A stretch of DNA of 64,000 bases. Source: Petunia secreta. Its lineage: Eukaryota > Streptophyta > Magnoliopsida > Solanales > Solanaceae. A program made the position numbers and the translations under genes. Position 1 is the first letter of the stretch, and every line of letters begins with the position of its first letter. The notes beneath the pieces are model-generated. The model was not told the origin of the DNA. It made no database searches and worked only from the letters and a program-made list of their open reading frames with translations. This document shows, piece by piece, positions 44,690 through 57,149 of the stretch. The stretch spans positions 28,622,501-28,686,500 of the forward strand of contig JARKIP010000065.1 of the NCBI GenBank assembly GCA_029990175.1, read 5' to 3'.

Positions 44690-47600
44690 TGTCCTTTAAA
44701 TAACACCATCATCAACCATAGTTTTACTACTTGAAATACAAGGAGTCAAGTCAGAAATATTGAATGTATTGAACACATTATACTCACCTGGTAGGTCAGA
44801 CACATAAGCATTTTTGTTGATCTTGTGAAATAATTGGAATGGACCCTCCCTCCTTGGGGATAACTTCCCTTTCCTTTGGCTAGGGAAATTTTCCTTTCGG
44901 AAGTGCACCCAAATCCACCCACCCTTCTTCAACTCCAACTTCTTCTGCCCCTTGTTTTTCTTGGACGCCCAGGCTTCCTTAAAACTCTTTCAAACTTTAG
45001 CATGAAGTAAAAGCAGTGCGGCTGCCCGGCTTGTACCTTCAGCATTCACAATAGCATCTTCAGACAAAAGGGTTAAATCAAGTGGAATTAAAGGATTAAA
45101 ACCATACACACACTCAGAAGGAGTTGTCCCTATCATTCTATGTACTATACGGTTATAGGCAAACTCCATTATGGGCAACCGATCAGCCCATCTCCTCGCC
45201 TTACCTTTGGTCATTGCCCTAAGTAGAGCTTCCAATGTTCGGTTCACAACCTCAGTTTGCACATTCATCTGAGGATAATAAGAAGTAGAAAACAACAACT
45301 TGGTGCCAAGTGCAACCTACAAGCACTTCTAAAAGTAACTCATAAATTTTGTAACCCGATCACTCACCATAGTACGTAGAACACCATGCAATTTCAACTT
45401 ATCAGTAGCAAATAAAGAAGCAACATGCTGCGTATCATCATACTTTTTACACGTGATAAAGTGACCCATCTTAGAAAATCTGTCAACAACGACATAGACA
45501 ATATCATGACCATCCCTAGACCATGGCAACCCCATCACTAAATCCATGGATATATCAACCCATGGGCTAGTAGGAACGGGCAAAGGTGTGTACAAACCAT
45601 GGGGACAAGACCTAGACTTAACTCTCTTATAGTTTAAACAAACATTACAAAAGCACTCCACATCTCGCCTTATCTTAGGCCAATAGATCTTCTCCCCAAG
45701 TATTGCTAAGGTCTTATCCACTCCAAAGTGACCTATCAATCCCCCGCAATGAGCCTCATGGACTAGTAGCTCCCTCCACAAGGATACAGGTATACACACT
45801 CTCCTCTTCTTAAAGAGATAGTCATCATGCCATTGGTGTTTATCCATCGGTTGCCCACTCACTAAAGCATCACGAATTTCCTTAAGCTTAGGGTCATGAT
45901 AATACATCGATTTAATGCTCTCAAAACCCATAAATCTAGAAGTTAGAGTGGTAGCTAAAGAAAACTTCCTTGACAATGCATCAACTACTACATCCTTCTT
46001 ATAATGAATCATATAAGGAAAACTCTCTATGAACTCTACCCACTTGGAATGCCTCTTATTCAGCTTTTCTTGGCCACTAAGGTATTTCAAAGATTCATGA
46101 TCACTCCTAATCACAAGCTCTCTTGGCCATAAGTAAAGTTCCCAATGGGGTAATGCTCTCACTAATGCGTACAACTCATTATCATAAGTGGAGTAATTCA
46201 AGGCTGCACCCTTAACTTTCTCACTAAAATAAGCTATAGGCTTCCTATCATGCATCAACGCTCCACCTATCCTGACCCCCAATGTATCACACTCAATCTC
46301 AAAGCTCTTACTAAAGTCGGGTAGTTGCAGCAATGGGACAGGACTAAACCTATGATTTAACTATTAGAAAGCCCTCTCTTGAGACTCTCCCACACAAACG
46401 GTTGGTCTTTCTTGACCAATTTGGTTAGAGGTTCTGCCATGATGTTAAAGTCCCTAACAAAATTCCTATAAAAGCCAGCCAACCCATGAAAGCTCCTAAC
46501 ATGAAACACACTAGTAGGGGTAGGCCAATCGTTAATAGCTTTTACTTTTGACTAATCAAGTTTAACAATATTAGCACTCACAACAAAACCAAGAATCAAA
46601 ACACGTTTAACACAAAAGGCACAAATTTGAAGATTAACATACAACATTTCAACCCTCAAGACTTCAAGTACTTGCCTTAAGTGTTCTACATACTAATCCA
46701 CAGATTTACTATAAACAAGTATGTCATCAAAATACATAAAACAAACTTATTTATAAACAGTTTCAACACATGGTTCATCCTCATGAAGGTACTAGGTGCA
46801 TTAGAGAGGCCGAAAGGCATCACTAACCATTCATACAGACCAAATTTGGATGTGAATGCGGCTTTCCATTCATGACCCAGTTTTATTCGGATATAATGGT
46901 AGCCGGACCTAAGATCAATTTTAGAGACGTAACATGAACCACTCAACTCATCAAGCATATCATCTAATATAGGAATAGGATGATGATACTTTACCATAAT
47001 CTGGTTGACTACCCAACAATCAACACACATCCTCCATGTCTCGTCCTTTTTTTGCACAAGAACAACAGGAACGACACACGAGCTCAAGCGCTCTTGAACC
47101 AACCCCTTGCTCAATAGCTCATCAACTTGCCTTTGTAGCTCCTTGGTGTCTTCTAGGTTACACCTATAAGCTGGTTTGTTTTGGATTTGAGACCCTGGTA
47201 CAAAGTCTATTTGGTGTTCAATGCCCCTTAAGGAAGGCAACCCATAAGGCATCTCCTCGGTAAACATATCCTCAAAATCCTGCAAAACACTTTCAACAAC
47301 ACTAGGCAAATGGTTATTAGTTGAATCATAATTAGCACTCAAAAGAATACCCTTATGTACTAGGCCAATCATCAACATATTTTCATCATTGCCTCTTAAG
47401 TACTGACCTGCTTGCATGACTGCACAAACATTACCTGAAACAAATGGTGCTGCGGCATTGGCTACTACCTTAGGTTCGGTCCCTATGGGGGACTTAGCCT
47501 TGACCGCTTCTTTCAGCTCCCTCATGCATTTGTGGTCCTCCCTGACTTGATTCGGTGATAAAGGCTTAAGTGTGAAACTCTTACCCTTACTCTTAGCCGT

Positions 47601-49456
47601 GTAGGTGTTGGCTCGGCGATCATGAACGGTAACTCTATCATATTGCCACGGTCTGCCTTCTAGCAAATGGAAAGCCTGCATGGTCACTACATCACATAGT
47701 ACCTCGTCTTGGTAAGCTCCCGCCTTGAACTTTACCAAAATCTGCTTTGTCACCTTCAACTCACCACACTCGTTCAGCCATTATAACCGGTATGGACGGG
47801 AATGTTTCTATGTAGACAACCGCTATTTTGAAACCAATGTTTGGCTCATAACATTAGCACAACTACCCCCATCTATAATCAACGAGCACACCTTCCCCTT
47901 TATCCCGCACCTTGCATGAAATAGGTTCTCCCTTTGCACATATTCTATTTTCTCTATGCTTATGGTGCTCCAATTCCTCCGCACCATAATAAACATGTCG
48001 GAGACACCATCCTCCTCCAACTCATTCTTATGCTCAACACGGTCAGCCCACTAATCATCACCCTCCGGGTCTCTTTCTTGCTCTTGGACCGTACCATCAT
48101 CAAGCAAAATCATGGTCCCACGAGTAGGACAATCCTTGGCCATATGCCCATAACTTTTGTAGTTATGAAATTGAATAGATGAAGCACTAGGAGTATTAAG
48201 ATGAGTTTTATCTTCCGACTCTTTGGAGTCACTTCTGACCGTGCCCTTTTAATGGGATTTCTTGACATCCGTGCTATCACTTGCACTCGGGCTCTTCCAT
48301 TTTTTGTTGCGACTTAAAGGAGTAGAAGTGGCACTCCCTCTAAACTTGCTTGATTATTGTTCCTTAGCCTATATTTCAGCTTCAAAGGCTACATCAAAAG
48401 CTGCATCAAGTGTGTAGTAAGTAACCAACCTTATTTGTGATGAAATGTCTTGGTTCATCCCATTCTTGAACTGGATGATAGCTTGCTCATCATCTTCTTC
48501 CATATCAAAAGCCATTCGGTTCTTCTCAAAGTCATCAAAGTATTCCTCCACATACTTAGGACATTCCTTCAACTCATATTGCTTCTGAAATTGCACTTGA
48601 CGATGTTTGGTTGTGACATACTTGGCATCCGTAACAGGCTTCAATTGACCCCATGTAAGATGGTTGTCTTCTTCTCACCCTCTTCTCCGACTCCCACCAA
48701 GTTGATGCATAGCCCTCAAATGAAGCAATAGCATAGGCTACCTTCCTCTCATCCGTCATCTCATTAGTTTCAAAGATCCGCTCAAAAAAAAACCTTCCAT
48801 TCAACATACTTGTTTGGAGACTAGTCCCTTTGTATATAGTGATCTTGACGTTGTTCAAGCTGGTTTCTCTACCACAACAGGCAGGTTCTGGGTACTCTTC
48901 ATAGTAGTCATCAAATTCATGCTCAAGGTTCCTTCCCACATAAGCTCAAGGTTCCTTCGTACATAAGCTCCACGGCCTCTACGAATCCCACGACCTCTTG
49001 GCACTTGCCCTCTCCGTGCAAATAGTGGCTCAAAGCTTCTTCGGCCTCGATGTGTTCATCATCATAAGCATCAACTTCTTCATCAAGAGGCATCAAGTTC
49101 CTTCGGGCCCTCATGAGTGGTTATATATTAGCTTGGGGATTTCCTAAGACTTACTTATTACGGGTAGCCCCTTATTTCAACCTTAGATGACGAGCTAATT
49201 CATTGAATTGCGCCAATGGCACGGTAGTAGAATTGCTAGTTCCCTCCCCGGACTCACTTTGAATCATTGAGACCCTTTCTTGTTCAAGATTAGCAACACG
49301 GGCTTTCATTCCTCTTACCTCCGCACCAAGTCCCCTTATCTCGACCATAAGGTAAAAGTTATTTCGGGCTTGGTCCTCAACCTCTTTTCCATCTCTAGCC
49401 ATGTGCCTGCACAACAAAGGCATAAATATAGTTAGGTCAGAAATCTCCTCACACAC
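44690..49456 (-). pseudogene. pol: Gypsy element C gag-pol, heavily decayed
   Basis: Reading leftwards, gag starts near 49402-49456 (MARDGKEVEDQARNNF) with an N-terminal coiled segment. Capsid blocks at 48369-48939 match element B (NEMTDERKVAYAIASFEGYASTWW). The protease motif (DGGSCANVMS) is at about 47835-47865. RT lies at 46686-47759 (VKYHHPIPILDDMLDELSGS; MPFGLSNAPSTFM), but the frame is lost at the catalytic box. RNase H and the integrase zinc finger and core are at 45329-46333 (HCGGLIGHFGVDKTL; DISMDLVMGLP), with further integrase at 44990-45298. The integrase tail (GPFQLFHKINKNAYVSDLPGEY) is at 44696-44938. Numerous stops and frameshifts exclude function. Confidence 0.88.
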
Positions 49457-50401
49457 CCCCTAACTTTATTTGGTGACATTCGAGTTCACTTAATATGTAA
49501 AGGTAACATCTCTCAAACTTGTTGCAAATGGCTTCCTTGAATGGAACAACCCCTTAATGATCTTCCAAACTCTATAAGAAACACTAACTCTCTCTGAGAT
49601 AACAATGATATTGTATGATTCTATAAGCGGACGAGTCTTTTAAGTGTAGCAATTGGAGCTAAGAATTTAATATAAAAGTTGGGAAGAATATGGACAACAA
49701 GCACAAGTTCCTATTTAGCTCAAGAGTTAGTATAAGATTGAGTAGGAGAATATCCAATGACTACTAACTAGAATTAATGCCACAAAGAAAAAGAAAGTTC
49801 ATAGAAAGAACTAATCCCTGCCCCTGAAGAAAATCGGCCAAGCTGATCCCTTTTGGAAGGAGATTTGCTTTTCCACCTTAACTAGAAATATGTTTTCCTT
49901 GTTTTCCAGGTTTTCCTTGTTTCCTTATTTTTTCCTTGTTTCAGCATTTTTCCTTCTCTCTTTCCCCCTAGGCAACCACGTTTTCCTTCTCCCTTTTCCC
50001 CTAGGATCAACGTGTTTTTTTCCTCTCCAAAAACGTGTGAGATTTACAACTTTTGAGGATTAATTCAGCCCACAATTATACTATTGCAAGAACATACAAC
50101 AGGTTGGTTCAAGAACTCACAAGGCACGACTGCTTCAATTTTCTACTTTAAATGCTTTAAGATTTCCAAAAGTTCAATCGAGAGTTTCACGAATTGTTCA
50201 AGAACAATCAAGAGCTTCCAGAAATCCTGGGAATTCAATATCAATATTACAACACATAAACACATGGCTGAAACTAAATAAAGTCGTCCTATTTCATCTT
50301 ATTTTTTTATTTACTATTTTTTTTGTAAAAGCAAGATTCAAGAACGCCAATCTATGGCACAAAGAGCGTGACTAGGATTATAGGAAAAATCCTTTTCCTT
50401 G
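49457..50401 (-). other. Leader of gypsy element C
   Basis: Between the primer site and gag. No coding motif. Its outer half (from about 49975) is what recurs at 41009-41441. Confidence 0.6.
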
Positions 50402-50414
50402 CTCTGATACCAAC

Positions 50415-51068
50415 TGATGCAATACGAACAAGAAGATAGAAGCTAGACACAACTTGAATTAAAGTTAAGGCAACAACATAGGAAGAATCTATATTATCCC
50501 CTTGATAGAAATGAAACAATCCTCATGAGAACTATGCCTCTTGAAAATTGAATTATCAAAAGGAAATTACTCACTGTGATTCCACCAAAAGAACAAGTTC
50601 CAAAAAAGTTATACTTTGGAAGCAAAGTAACGTGTATTTTCTGTAGGTCAAAACTACGTCCTGAAAATAATAACTAAGTGTAGCTTATGTAGTGTGTAAG
50701 CTACACGCCTAAGTATTTAAAAATAGTCAGAAGTTGGCTTTCCAGCAAGGCTACGCAGGGCCATAAGTGTAAGCAACATCACGAATAGTATAGGCATAAA
50801 AGTCGCTTGTTGAGATGCTCGTTGAGTCTTCGCACTTGCTGCCCCATATTCCATGCATGGTCAAGTCGGTCGTGAGTTCCCAAGCTTGCTGCCCCACACT
50901 CCAACATGATAAGTAGCCTTCAACGCATCCAACACAAGTGTCCCTTATTGGGCAGCTCGCTCTTCATTCTAAACTAGGTAAACGTGAACATCATGCAACT
51001 CCTTAGCTTGGCTTCTAGTGAATGGTCTTAATAGAATGAACAAGTCTTGAACAGTTTGGACTACATCA
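50415..51068 (-). repeat. Right (5') LTR of gypsy element C
   Basis: 654 bp; on the minus strand it begins TGATGTAGTCC and ends ATTGCATCA. Bases 50402-50414 (ctctgataccaac on the plus strand) form the tRNA-Met type primer binding site next to it. Confidence 0.88.
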
Positions 51069-51149
51069 AGGTGTGTGAAAATTTTCTAGCTTTTGGGGCC
51101 CATAGTCCACTTGTTTAAGTCATACAAGTATTATGTGAGAGTAAGTATT

Positions 51150-52640
51150 GCTTGACACTTCCAAAAATGTCATATCACTCGTTACTTTACCTCTTTTATC
51201 ATGTTATCATCGTCAGTTTATCGGCTAAATATGTATAAAAAATATTGCTTCCTTAGTAGCCCGAATGTTGCAATCATAGACTTATATCTTTCCTTTTCCA
51301 ACCACAAACTCAAGAGCAACAAAATGTTTGACATCAATGGTCATCACTGTGAAAATTCTTTTTGCTTTATCTCACTTTTAACCACCTGGGTAGGGTCTTT
51401 CACCTTTAGCACATTTGAGCATGCCGTTATTATACTCAAAATTAGCAAGTATTTTGGTCATTGAAATGGCTCCCTCTACTGAATTCTAATCTCTCATTTT
51501 TTTGTAGGCCTCTTTAGGTCATTGTAGAAATTAATATCCATTTTTGGGATCGTAGTACCTTGGGTACTTCTTATGTCTTATACGCATAAAGAATAAGATC
51601 TCATCCATATGTTTTGTAGCTATAATCAAAAGCATCGACAATAAAGAAACTAAGCACTTGTTGGCTACTGTTTAACAAATTCTTACATTTCGTGCAACAA
51701 ATTCAATAGCTATTAGATAGTTTCCAATGAAATATATATTTATTATAGCAAATTAAACAGTTGTTGGGAAGTGTAACCAATAATTTCTTAAATATGTTGC
51801 AAAAATTTAAAAGATAGTGATAAAGAAATTAGAGAACTTACTCTATCCTCCTACCATACTTTCATTTTGATCTTTTGTCATCAAAGTTCTTGTTATTATA
51901 CTCCCATATTATGAACAATGTCCTTTCCTCAAAGGATATTGACATGAACTTTTCAAGAGCCTTTTTTTATCTATGTCAATTGATCGGTAAATATCTACCA
52001 GTTCTCTCTTTCTACCTAAGCACTCTTCTCTTTGCACGCCACTATCATATCCTTTCTATTCTTTGCTTGTTTCTTCTTCAACTCAGGAGTAAAAGGAATT
52101 TTTATCCTAATAATCAGCCTCACACCCCTTTTCTCTTTTTAAATTTTCTATTTCATCTTCTATCCTCTTGGCTGCATCCTCTTACCTTACAAAAACATGA
52201 TTAAGTTTTTTGTCATTCTTCTTCAGTGCATTGTTATTTCTATGCTCTTGAGACATTCACAATGGCAGATAACCTTAGGCTTGACACTTCCCTCACCACC
52301 ACCGCCACCACTAGAATATCTTTCGCTCCCGATTTGTCCTCCATATGGATATGCTCCACCTCTGCTAGCATTTCCACCAAAATCAAAGTCCATACGTGGA
52401 CTATCAGGCCTACCACTTGTATTACAACAAACACCATCAGTCTTTCATTACCCCCACCATCAGTTCTCTCACCACCATACTATCAGTTGGCTTAGCACCA
52501 ATGCCTTCTATAACTTCAACAACAATGGTAGTCACCCCCACCAAATTTGATTTAGCATCTATAGCTTCATTCGGTTCATCTGAGAAGGGCTTAGTATCTA
52601 TCATACCTTCTCTCTGTTTGTAGGGACAAGAAATGGTGTA
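51150..52640 (-). pseudogene. Relic with Gly-rich region and Ulp1-like protease trace
   Basis: On the minus strand, about 52250-52440 reads CNTSGRPDSPRMDFDFGG and GGAYPYGGQ followed by a Gly run, a composition seen in proteins encoded by some plant DNA transposons. Further down, about 51225-51330 reads HFVALEFVVGKGKI, a stop, then VYDCNIRATKEA. This resembles the strand around the catalytic His of Ulp1/C48 peptidases (HW...V...I.VYDS). Frames are broken everywhere between. I infer a decayed transposon-associated Ulp1 gene, which is common in Mutator- and CACTA-type elements, but no terminal repeats were found. Low confidence; it could also be a host gene fragment. Confidence 0.3.
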
Positions 52641-52984
52641 CCGTCTGCATGGAAAATATAAATATATTAAAATTTAGGCAGATTACATAGATGACCCCTT
52701 AAAGTTGACACCAATTCTCATGTTGACACTCCAACTTTCACAGTGACCAACATGACACCTCTTGTAGTCTCTATCGTGTCACTCATACGTCTTTTAAATT
52801 CGTAGCGTGAAGCCCAAATGCTGTGACATGTAAGTATAGACAATAACTATTTAACACGTCTAATCCATGTTGGCATTTAAAAAAAATAATAAAAAAAGAA
52901 AACAAAGGGTTAAATCTCGATGAAAATCCCCTGACCCTTTATCTTTCCCTTATTTTATCCTAACCCTTATTTCCAATAACCCGC
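52641..52984. other. Host or old-repeat sequence left of the Sirevirus
   Basis: AT-rich, no gene. It ends in cccgc at 52980-52984, which pairs with cccac at 63522-63526 as a near-identical target duplication. Confidence 0.45.
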
Positions 52985-53904
52985 TGTTATACTTTATGCA
53001 CCTCCTAAGGACACTAGAAAGGGGGGGGAGGGGTTGAATAGTGTCTCCCGATTTTCGCAAGAACTGTGTTCTTCTACTGTAGAACAAGGTTCTTAGAATT
53101 TCCTTCTACCTCCGTCTAACAAGAACATACACAGAACAGAACTCAAACTACACAAGGATTTTTACGTGGAAAAACTCCTTGCTCAAGGGAGAAAAAACCA
53201 CGACCCACACTCTGGGATTTTAGCACTGAATCCACTAACACAAGAGCAATGTTTTAGATTACAAACTCTGTAACCAAGGGGCTATACTCTAGACCCTATT
53301 CACTAAACAAAGCTACACTCTAGCTTTTCTAGTAATCACAAAAGAGTTTACCTAATACATAAGCTTCTAGAATAAGCAAATAGGTAAAACAATGAATGCT
53401 CGATACAATGACAACTTACAACTCGATAATCCTAGACAAGAAATCTAGACTTAATACTCTGCATGCAATTTAGTTGTCTTCTTCAGCTTATCCACGTAGA
53501 AAGTTATTGAATCGCCTTTGCTTGTGCTCAACTCTCTGTGCGTGAATAATGAAATCAAAACTCGGCTGTCTCTACTACTGGCTTTTATATGAGTCGTGCA
53601 ACCCTAGTTGAGTTCTACAAGGAATCCCCTTAATTAAGGTAAGTTGAGATTCGTAGTAACTCTTTTCCATGTTAACGTCTGACTCTTTTCCATGCTTCGT
53701 AGACACAGCTGGGGCACTGCCTCTTTTAGTCCGACTAGGATACGTCTACAACCACGCGCCACTATTCCTAGTTCCACAGAGATTTGCAACCCACAATCTT
53801 TTCGATCAAATGTGCCCTTCCCTTCAAGGACCAGGTTCTTCAGGTTCCTTGCATGAACCTCGGTGTCCTTCCTGTTTTTCATACTTCAAAACCAGCTTTC
53901 AACA
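52985..53904 (-). repeat. 3' LTR of the Sirevirus-like element (left copy)
   Basis: 920 bp. A TATA-like box (atataaaag on the minus strand) lies at 53582-53590. A G-rich tract (plus 53019-53033) differs in composition from the right copy. Confidence 0.93.
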
Positions 53905-54362
53905 AATTCCCCCTTTTTGATGATGACAAACAACCGTTGCCCAAGAACCTGAATAGACATAAACCAAAAAACCAAAACAAGAGAACAGAATAAAAAACAA
54001 ACAGATGAGTTAGGTCACAAACACCCCAAATTCCTTCTTCCCCCTTTTGGCATCATCGAAAAGATTCGAAGACCTGCAGGAACTTAGTCAAGTTAGTTCA
54101 GTCTACTGCACAGAGCAACTCGTTAGGAATAAGAACACAAGCATACACAAATAAGGGCCCATCCAAGAACCTGATTACTTAAGCAAAAACAGATAAGAAC
54201 ACAAGAAGTTTTAAAACATTATCCAGATTGTGTCATCAGCACAACCCTGTTAATAGTTAAAGAACCGAATTAAAAATTGTCTTAAACATCCATAACATGC
54301 AATCACAGGAGAATGAGAAGGAGGAAAGATCAGATAGGGGTAGGAAGACAGGACTGGAAGGA
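53905..54362 (-). other. 3' untranslated region of the Sirevirus-like element with polypurine tract
   Basis: It contains the minus-strand tract aaaaagggggaatt directly at the LTR edge (53905-53918), where plus-strand DNA synthesis would be primed. A second G/A-rich tract (aaaagggggaag on the minus strand) lies at about 54039-54050, matching the multiple polypurine tracts described in Sireviruses. Confidence 0.65.
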
Positions 54363-56509
54363 TCAAAGCTGAAGGTTAAAGTGTCTGACAAGTGCCTCAA
54401 GCTGCTTCGTATTTTTTGCCCTCTCCATCACCAGTTCGGCCTCATGCTTGTGGCAATCGATCTTCAGACGATCAATCTCTTGATCCTTCACCTTCAACTG
54501 TCTCTGGAGCTCAGCATTTTCAGCATTAATCTCAAGAACAATTTTCTCCAGTTCCTTCACTGCATCAATGGCCTCATCAGGACCAAAGTCTTCACTGTCC
54601 TCTGCTTGCTCTTCTTTTACCTGCATTGGCCTTTTGGAAGCTCTGCTCTCTCTGAAAAAATCACAATTCTGTAGCATATTTATCCCAAACATCTGATGAA
54701 TTGTGGGCTTCTTTCCTGCTTCCAAAGGGACCCCAAAATGCTTAAAAATCTGATGAAGAATGTAAGAATGCACAAGCGAGTGGGGCTTCTGATCAGTGTC
54801 AGAGATCCTCTTAATGTGCCTAATGATCAGCCCAGGCAGATTTATCTTCACCCCCTATCCATCAGATCCATATAGGTCAAATCCAGAGCATTGGCCTCAC
54901 AATTCCTTTCACCCCTAGGCAGAAGAAACCTGTGCACAAATTCAAACAATAGTTGATGGGCAGGTTCCATCTCCTTTTTCTCAACTTTCCGTTCCTTCCT
55001 CAGTCTTGGCTTCCCTGAAAACTTCCTTACAACATCCAAAGAGGTGACTCCATCTGTTCTTTTTAGCCATTTTAGCTTAACATACCTGCAATAACCTTCT
55101 GCAGGTACATCCAGAATCACCCCCAGTTCAGGTCTTCCAAATTCTATTTCAATTCCTTTAACAGTAGAAAACACTCTCCTGGCAGTTACTCTACAATTAG
55201 TATAGAATTCTCTCACTTCATCCACAAACAACTTCCTGTCCCTGTTGGAAAACACAGCAAGCCACCCCTGATCACCAATCATCCTCAGTAAAGGTCTCAA
55301 ATGGAACTCCTTTTCATCATGCAAAATACTTCCTGGCAGAACCTGATGCCTAGAGAAAAATTCTTCTCTATCCACTTCTTCTTCATTGTCCCCTCTTCTT
55401 CTTCTCTTATTCTCCACCTCACTATCAGTATCTGAATCACTGGGTTCTACATAGCTCCCATTCTCACTATCTTGCTCAGCCTCACCAGCTTCCCTTCTTT
55501 CTTCTTCCAGCTTCTTTTCTTCTCTTTCTTTGACATTGGTGACTGTCCTTCCCAATTTATCAAGCTTTTCTAACTGCACTTTTAAAGAGGATCTGGTACC
55601 AACTCTTCTGACAATAGGCTCATCTGCTGCCTTGTCATCACCTTCTACACTATCTCCATCAACCAGTCTAGATTTCAGCACTGGCTTCCCATCTCTCACC
55701 AATCTTCTTCTTTTTTCTGGCTCTACTAGATTCTCTCTCACAAACACTACTTCCTCGTCTTCTTCCTCAACTAATTTTTCATCTTCTTGCCCAAACTTTC
55801 TCTTCCTCTTTGTTTCTTCAACTTTCTTGGTTATCTCCTCTTGTTCTAAAACATCTTCTTTCTTCCTTTCCTCTTCAGAATCTGTCCAACTAAAACCTGC
55901 CTCATCAGTCTCATTAGGATTTGGGCAAACAACAGACTTTTGACCCAACTCCCCTGAGACTTCAGCAATACCAAGTCCATCACCTGCAGGACTTTTAGGC
56001 ACAGCTTCTTTCACAACTTCAACAGTTTCACTCACTCCTTTACTCAGTTCTACTGTATCCTCCCTCAAGATTTCCACATTATCTTGTTCTTTAAACTGTT
56101 CTACTATTCTTTCTGCAATATTTAACTTATCTCCAGACTCACAAACTACAGGACCTAGCACATCTTCCCTAAAATCAATCTTTTTACTATCTTGTTCCCC
56201 CTCACATGGATTCCCCCTATCTATTCTATCCTTTTCTTGATCACCCATTATTTTGTCTAGTTCAGCAACTAGGGTTTCACTTTTTACAATTCCAGGGCTC
56301 TTTATATTAACAGGATCAACAGGCGTAGATACAATAGGTTCAGGAATTACCTCTTGTGATGATAGTGATGAACTTTGACCGGTGGGTGTTGAGAGAACGG
56401 TTTTGGATTTCATCTTCTTTACCAGTTTCCTATCCCCCTTTTGCAGAAACTTTGTGCGTGCCCTTGCAATTCTTTGAGCCAAGGTAGATGGAGGTGGTCT
56501 ATCAGACAT
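54363..56509 (-). pseudogene. Sirevirus env-like gene, split by a one-base frameshift
   Basis: The first frame (56509-54848, 553 codons) begins MSDRPPPSTLAQRIARARTK and is rich in Glu/Lys/Ser, with acidic repeats and a KRRRRGDNEEE stretch near residue 370. A conserved block follows (LHDEKEFHLRPLLRMIGDQGW ... RVFSTVKGIEIEFGRPELG), typical of the plant transposon-encoded domain found in Sirevirus third genes. The second frame (54851-54363) continues the homology (INLPGLIIRHIKRISD) and ends in a coiled coil (LEKIVLEINAENAELQRQLKV). The shift occurs in a G-run at 54853-54857. I see no signal peptide or transmembrane helix, so envelope is a positional name only; the role of such proteins is unknown. 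Confidence 0.8.
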
Positions 56510-57149
56510 CTTGAAAGATTTATGAGTGATTTCTGAGATTTCTAAGAAGATTTTGTTTTACGGTTTGTGGGAATTTTGGTGTTTTAGCAAGAGAAGTAGG
56601 TGAAGTGTAAGGGATTTGAGAGAGTGTGGTCGAAGTGAAGAGGCTGTGGTGATTTGACACTGTCTAGGGAAGAGAAGAAGTAATGAGTAGTATAGAAAGG
56701 CAGCTTTTTGAATTTTTCGAGAACCGGGAGAAGTTACATATTTTGACGGTTATGAGCCTAATTAAATAAGCCCTTTTTCAAGAAGTGGGGTCCAAGCTAT
56801 TTAAAAAAAGATCTATCCTAAAAAGGAAAATGTTCCTATAATTTAGGACAGTTACGAGAGTATGGTAGACCCCTGTGACACACGTATGAATGACAATTTT
56901 AATTTCAGTTATGAATACTATCATACAGAGTAGGATGAATGTACCTGGACATGATTCCTCTTGTTCAAACTGGTTCCTTCTCAGTACATAGTAGGTTCTT
57001 CATGGGATCACATTTTTTGTGCCTTGTGATCAAAACATCAACACGAGTGTACTTTTACAAGCACGAGATTAGACTAAACATCTATAACAAGTTTCAAGCA
57101 ACCGCATCAAATACTTAACTAGCCAAATACAAAGGAATTACCTGCTGGG
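56510..57149 (-). other. Spacer between pol and env-like gene
   Basis: About 640 bp with no coding similarity recognised. It may include a promoter or splice site for the third gene, but none can be defined from the sequence. Confidence 0.45.

Larger units (their letters stand above)
41009..51068 (-). mobile_element. Ty3/gypsy element C with LTR-internal-LTR-internal layout
   Basis: On the minus strand the order is LTR (51068-50415), primer site, leader, gag, pol, LTR (44666-41442), then a second primer site and a second leader piece (41441 to about 41009). Both LTR-leader junctions carry the same ctctgatacca (plus strand) primer site. A solo LTR (41927-44535) splits the left LTR. The element is the same broad family as A and B (LTRs TGATG...CATCA, similar pol) but more decayed. 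No target duplication can be found because the left end is a truncated internal segment. Confidence 0.88.

Noticed and set aside
52197..52623. Plus-strand frames of 75-117 codons near 52.2-52.6 kb
   Set aside because: They are Thr/Pro/Ser-rich antisense images of the Gly-rich minus-strand relic, which explains the composition better.
54297..54674. 125-codon plus-strand frame
   Set aside because: Antisense of the env-like coiled-coil region; no independent motif.
55530..55943. 137-codon Ser-rich plus-strand frame
   Set aside because: It is the antisense shadow of the acidic Glu/Lys-rich env-like coding region on the minus strand.
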